Source of the DNA: Candidatus Aerophobota bacterium
GTDB lineage: Bacteria; Aerophobota; Aerophobia; Aerophobales; B3-G15
NCBI GenBank assembly: GCA_011372105.1
Contig: DRTT01000164.1
Location: forward strand, 1-14,656
DNA length: 14,656 bases
Direction: 5' to 3'
This document shows positions 12,549 through 14,656 of this stretch, piece by piece (position 1 is the first letter of the stretch; each line of letters opens with the position of its first letter). The translations under genes were made by a program, and so were the position numbers. The notes under the pieces are model-generated. The model was not told the origin of the DNA and did no database searches. It saw nothing but the letters and a program-made list of their open reading frames with translations.

Positions 12549-12821
12549 ATGCCCGAAATTGATCTTAATCTCTGCATAGGATGTGGTCTTTGTGCTCAAA
12601 CATGCCCACGAGGAGCAATAAGTATAATTGGAGGAAAAGCTTATATTAGCAGGGAAAGATGTGTGGGATGCCTTTCCTGCGAAAAGGTTTGCCCACAGGG
12701 AGCAATTAAGGTAAAAAAGAAGAAAATCCCTTCATTAAAGGAATTGAAAGATACCTGTCAAAAACTCGATGAGGAACTTGAAGAAATATTTAAAAAACTC
12801 AAAAAATTAGAGACAAAATAA
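12549..12821 (+). CDS. 2[4Fe-4S] ferredoxin with C-terminal helical tail
   Basis: A 90-residue electron carrier. Residues 1-52 are a bacterial 2[4Fe-4S] ferredoxin: C9-C12-C15-C19 followed by Pro (CIGCGLCAQTCP) and C38-C41-C44-C48 followed by Pro. Residues 58-90 form a charged helix, probably a coiled coil (KLDEELEEIFKKLKKLE), with an extra C70. The tail recalls the coiled coils of the DUF5320-like and NifX proteins in this window and may dock the ferredoxin to a partner. AAGGAG stands in front of the ATG. It lies in the P3 run, 9 bases after the exported metallo-beta-lactamase-fold gene. Cytoplasmic. Confidence 0.9.
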   Translation: MPEIDLNLCIGCGLCAQTCPRGAISIIGGKAYISRERCVGCLSCEKVCPQGAIKVKKKKIPSLKELKDTCQKLDEELEEIFKKLKKLETK

Positions 12822-12861
12822 TTTCTCTCCTACAAATTTCTTAATTTCCTGGAGCAAAAAA

Positions 12862-13710
12862 ATGAGAACTTATCTTGACTGTATACCCTGTTTTTTTCGA
12901 CAGGGCCTTGAGGCAATTAGAATGGTAACAAAGAATGAAGAGAAGCAAAGAAAAGTTTTGCTTGAGATAGCAAAGGCTCTCCCTGAACTTCTCGTGAACA
13001 GCACACCTCCTGAGATGGGTAGAATTATCCACAAAATTGTTCGCCAACTTGCAAATTCACCTGATCCTTACAGAGAAATCAAAACCGAGCATAACAGGAT
13101 TGCCCTGCAAATTTATCCTGCTTTAAAAGATAAGGTAGAAAAGGCAAAAGATAAGCTCCTCATGGCGATTAAAATAGCAACAGCAGGTAATGTCATTGAT
13201 CTTGGAGCAAAGGGAAAAGTTAACATAAAAGAGGAAATTGAGGAAATTCTTCGACAGAATTTTTCCATTTTTGACTATGAAAAATTTAAGGATAAACTAA
13301 AAAAGACAGATAAAATTCTTTACATAGCAGATAACTCAGGAGAGATAGTATTTGACAGAATTTTAATTGAAAACTTAGATAAAGAAGTTATTTATGCAGT
13401 TAGAGAAAAACCAATTATAAACGATGCTACCATTGAAGATGCACTCTTTTGTGGGATAGATAAAGTTGCAAAAGTTATCTCTTCTGGCTCTGACGCTCCA
13501 GGAACAATTATAAGTGAATGCTCAAAGAATTTCCTGAGTTATTACGAAAAAGCCAAATTAATCATCAGTAAAGGACAAGGAAACTATGAAACCTTATCAG
13601 AGGAGAAAAAACCAATTTTCTTTCTTCTTAAAGCAAAATGCCCTGTGATAGCAAGGGATATTGGATGCGAACCCGGAGATATAATATTAAAGGCCCAAGA
13701 TGTAAGTTAA
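12862..13710 (+). CDS. DUF89-family protein (ARMT1-like metal-dependent phosphatase fold)
   Basis: A 282-residue member of the DUF89 family. It begins with the archaeal/bacterial-type Cys pair MRTYLDCIPCFFRQ (C7, C10). It then has the family motifs DNSGEIVFD (157-165), REKPIINDAT with N187-D188, and KGQGNYETL (237-245), with ARDIGCEPGDIIL at the end. In studied members the DNxGE and ND residues hold a divalent metal, and phosphatase activity on sugar phosphates or related damaged metabolites has been shown; the substrate here is not known. A GGAG lies seven bases before the ATG. It probably shares the P3 transcript, 40 bases after the ferredoxin gene. Confidence 0.9.
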   Translation: MRTYLDCIPCFFRQGLEAIRMVTKNEEKQRKVLLEIAKALPELLVNSTPPEMGRIIHKIVRQLANSPDPYREIKTEHNRIALQIYPALKDKVEKAKDKLLMAIKIATAGNVIDLGAKGKVNIKEEIEEILRQNFSIFDYEKFKDKLKKTDKILYIADNSGEIVFDRILIENLDKEVIYAVREKPIINDATIEDALFCGIDKVAKVISSGSDAPGTIISECSKNFLSYYEKAKLIISKGQGNYETLSEEKKPIFFLLKAKCPVIARDIGCEPGDIILKAQDVS

Positions 13711-13728
13711 AATAACAAGAGGTGGGAA

Positions 13729-14382
13729 TTGAGCTGGGAAGTGTTTGATAAAATGTATGAAAGATATGAGGAATGGTTTGATAGTTTCCCGGGAAAAGGT
13801 ATTTTTGAGGTAGAGGTAAAATGTGTAAAGGAATCTTTGAAAGAAGTGCCAAAACCCTGGCTTGAGATAGGAGTTGGAACAGGAAGATTTGCTGAGAAAG
13901 CTGGCATAGATTTTGGAATAGACCCTTCTGAGAAAATGCTAAATAAAGCTATAAAAAGAAAAATAAAAGTAATAAAAGCAAATGCTGAAAATCTTCCCTT
14001 TCCATCAAATATTTTTGGTGGGATAGCCATAATAGTGACCTTATGTTTCTTGGACAACCCATCCAGAGCTTTAAAGGAATGTTTCCGTGTCCTGAAAAAC
14101 AAAGGTAAAATTGTTCTGGGGATAGTTCCAAGAGAAAGCAAGTGGGGAGAATTTTACCTGAAAAAGAAAAAAGAGGGACATCCTTTCTATTCTATAGCAC
14201 ACTTTTATACTGTGAGGGAAGCTGTGAGCCTTTCAGAAAAAGTTGGATTCAAATTGGAAAACATATTTTCAACCCTCTTTGAGCAACCGGAAAATTGCCA
14301 GGATATAAAACCTTACCCTCCCCTGCCAGAATACACAAAAAATGCAGGATTTGTTTGTATAAAGCTGGAAAAACCCGGTTAA
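13729..14382 (+). CDS. Class I SAM-dependent methyltransferase
   Basis: A 217-residue Rossmann-type methyltransferase of the UbiE/BioC-like group. Motif I is LEIGVGTG at 45-52, an acidic D75 (GIDPSEKML) would bind the ribose of SAM, and NAENLPFPSNIFGG with the LDNPSRALKECFRVLKNKGK stretch are the usual later motifs. The substrate cannot be predicted. I use the TTG start at 13729 because AGAGGTGGGA lies directly upstream; an ATG at 13753 would remove eight residues but has no ribosome-binding site. It follows the DUF89 gene by 18 bases and precedes a metal exporter by 4, so it is likely the fifth gene of the P3 run. Confidence 0.87.
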   Translation: MSWEVFDKMYERYEEWFDSFPGKGIFEVEVKCVKESLKEVPKPWLEIGVGTGRFAEKAGIDFGIDPSEKMLNKAIKRKIKVIKANAENLPFPSNIFGGIAIIVTLCFLDNPSRALKECFRVLKNKGKIVLGIVPRESKWGEFYLKKKKEGHPFYSIAHFYTVREAVSLSEKVGFKLENIFSTLFEQPENCQDIKPYPPLPEYTKNAGFVCIKLEKPG

Positions 14383-14386
14383 AAAG

Positions 14387-14656
14387 ATGGAAAAAAGCGA
14401 AAAAACATCTCTTTTCTCTTTATTAATAAACCTTTTACTTGCCTTTCTAAAATACCTGCTGGGTATATTGTCAGGAAGTCTTGCCTTGATAGCAGACTCT
14501 ATTCACTCACTATCTGATGTTATCGGCTCAGCAGCAATGCTTATAGGCCTTAGAATATCCAAACGCAAAAGCAAAAGTTTCCCTTATGGGCTTTATAAAG
14601 TGGAAAATTTGATTGCCTTTATTAGCTCTCTTCTAATATTATTTGCCGGATATAAA
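14387..14656 (+). CDS. Cation diffusion facilitator (CDF) metal transporter, 5' part only
   Basis: The first 90 codons of a membrane transporter, cut by the window end. The protein has a short charged N-terminus, a first membrane helix (about residues 9-28) and a second helix containing ADSIHSLSDVIGS. The H-x3-D within that motif corresponds to the transport-site pair of TM2 in the family. A basic loop follows (RISKRKSKSFPYGLYKVEN; the PYG...K/R-E stretch is a CDF hallmark), then the third helix. CDF proteins export Zn2+, Fe2+, Mn2+ or Co/Ni by proton antiport; the ion is not decidable here. The ATG is 4 bases after the methyltransferase stop without a clear ribosome-binding site, so translation is likely coupled. 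Confidence 0.88.
   Translation, partial: MEKSEKTSLFSLLINLLLAFLKYLLGILSGSLALIADSIHSLSDVIGSAAMLIGLRISKRKSKSFPYGLYKVENLIAFISSLLILFAGYK

Overview
The window comes from the AT-rich chromosome of a strict anaerobe, almost certainly a bacterium: it has consensus -35/-10 promoters, strong AGGAGG-type ribosome-binding sites, ATG/GTG/TTG starts and a peptide deformylase. Proteins are rich in Lys and Glu, which would fit a thermophile, but the phylum cannot be told from the sequence. Coding is dense. No gap exceeds 300 bases; the longest (about 185 bases, 4174-4358) is the divergent control region between cooC and a MerR-type regulator. No tRNA, rRNA, CRISPR array, insertion sequence or integrase was seen.

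Left arm (1-4173, minus strand): a carbon monoxide dehydrogenase operon read as cooC (nickel-insertion ATPase), cooS (Ni-Fe CODH), cooF (four-cluster ferredoxin) and an FAD/NAD(P) oxidoreductase cut by the window edge. The genes overlap or nearly touch. The order suggests that electrons from CO pass through CooF to a flavoprotein, perhaps to NAD(P)+. No ACS, CO-induced hydrogenase or CooA is in view.

Middle (4359-11084, plus strand): a MerR-type regulator with a Cys-rich 'two-CW'-like tail starts a run of a Gly-rich zinc-ribbon protein and two ferredoxin-domain MinD ATPases. A second promoter then starts three small DUF5320-like proteins extremely rich in Gly and aromatic residues, a NifX-like protein with a coiled-coil tail, an Mrp/NBP35 ATPase, a second NifX-like protein, peptide deformylase and a metallo-beta-lactamase-fold protein. 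The two MinD-ferredoxin ATPases, Mrp and NifX-like proteins resemble in content the Desulfovibrio 'orange protein' (ORP) locus, which handles a Mo-Cu sulfide cluster. This is therefore probably a metal-sulfur cluster carrier or assembly system, not nitrogenase.

Right arm (11059-14656): a minus-strand J-domain gene, then a third promoter for an FmdB-type zinc ribbon, an exported metallo-beta-lactamase-fold paralogue, a ferredoxin with a helical tail, a DUF89 protein, a methyltransferase and the start of a cation-diffusion-facilitator metal exporter.

The most striking observation is one identical 19-base element, TTGACAAAAATTATTTCCA, that forms the -35 box and most of the spacer of all three plus-strand promoters (4277, 6726, 11435). 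It contains an imperfect dyad and joins the regulator, the ORP-like genes and the FmdB/ferredoxin genes into one candidate regulon, beside the CODH operon.
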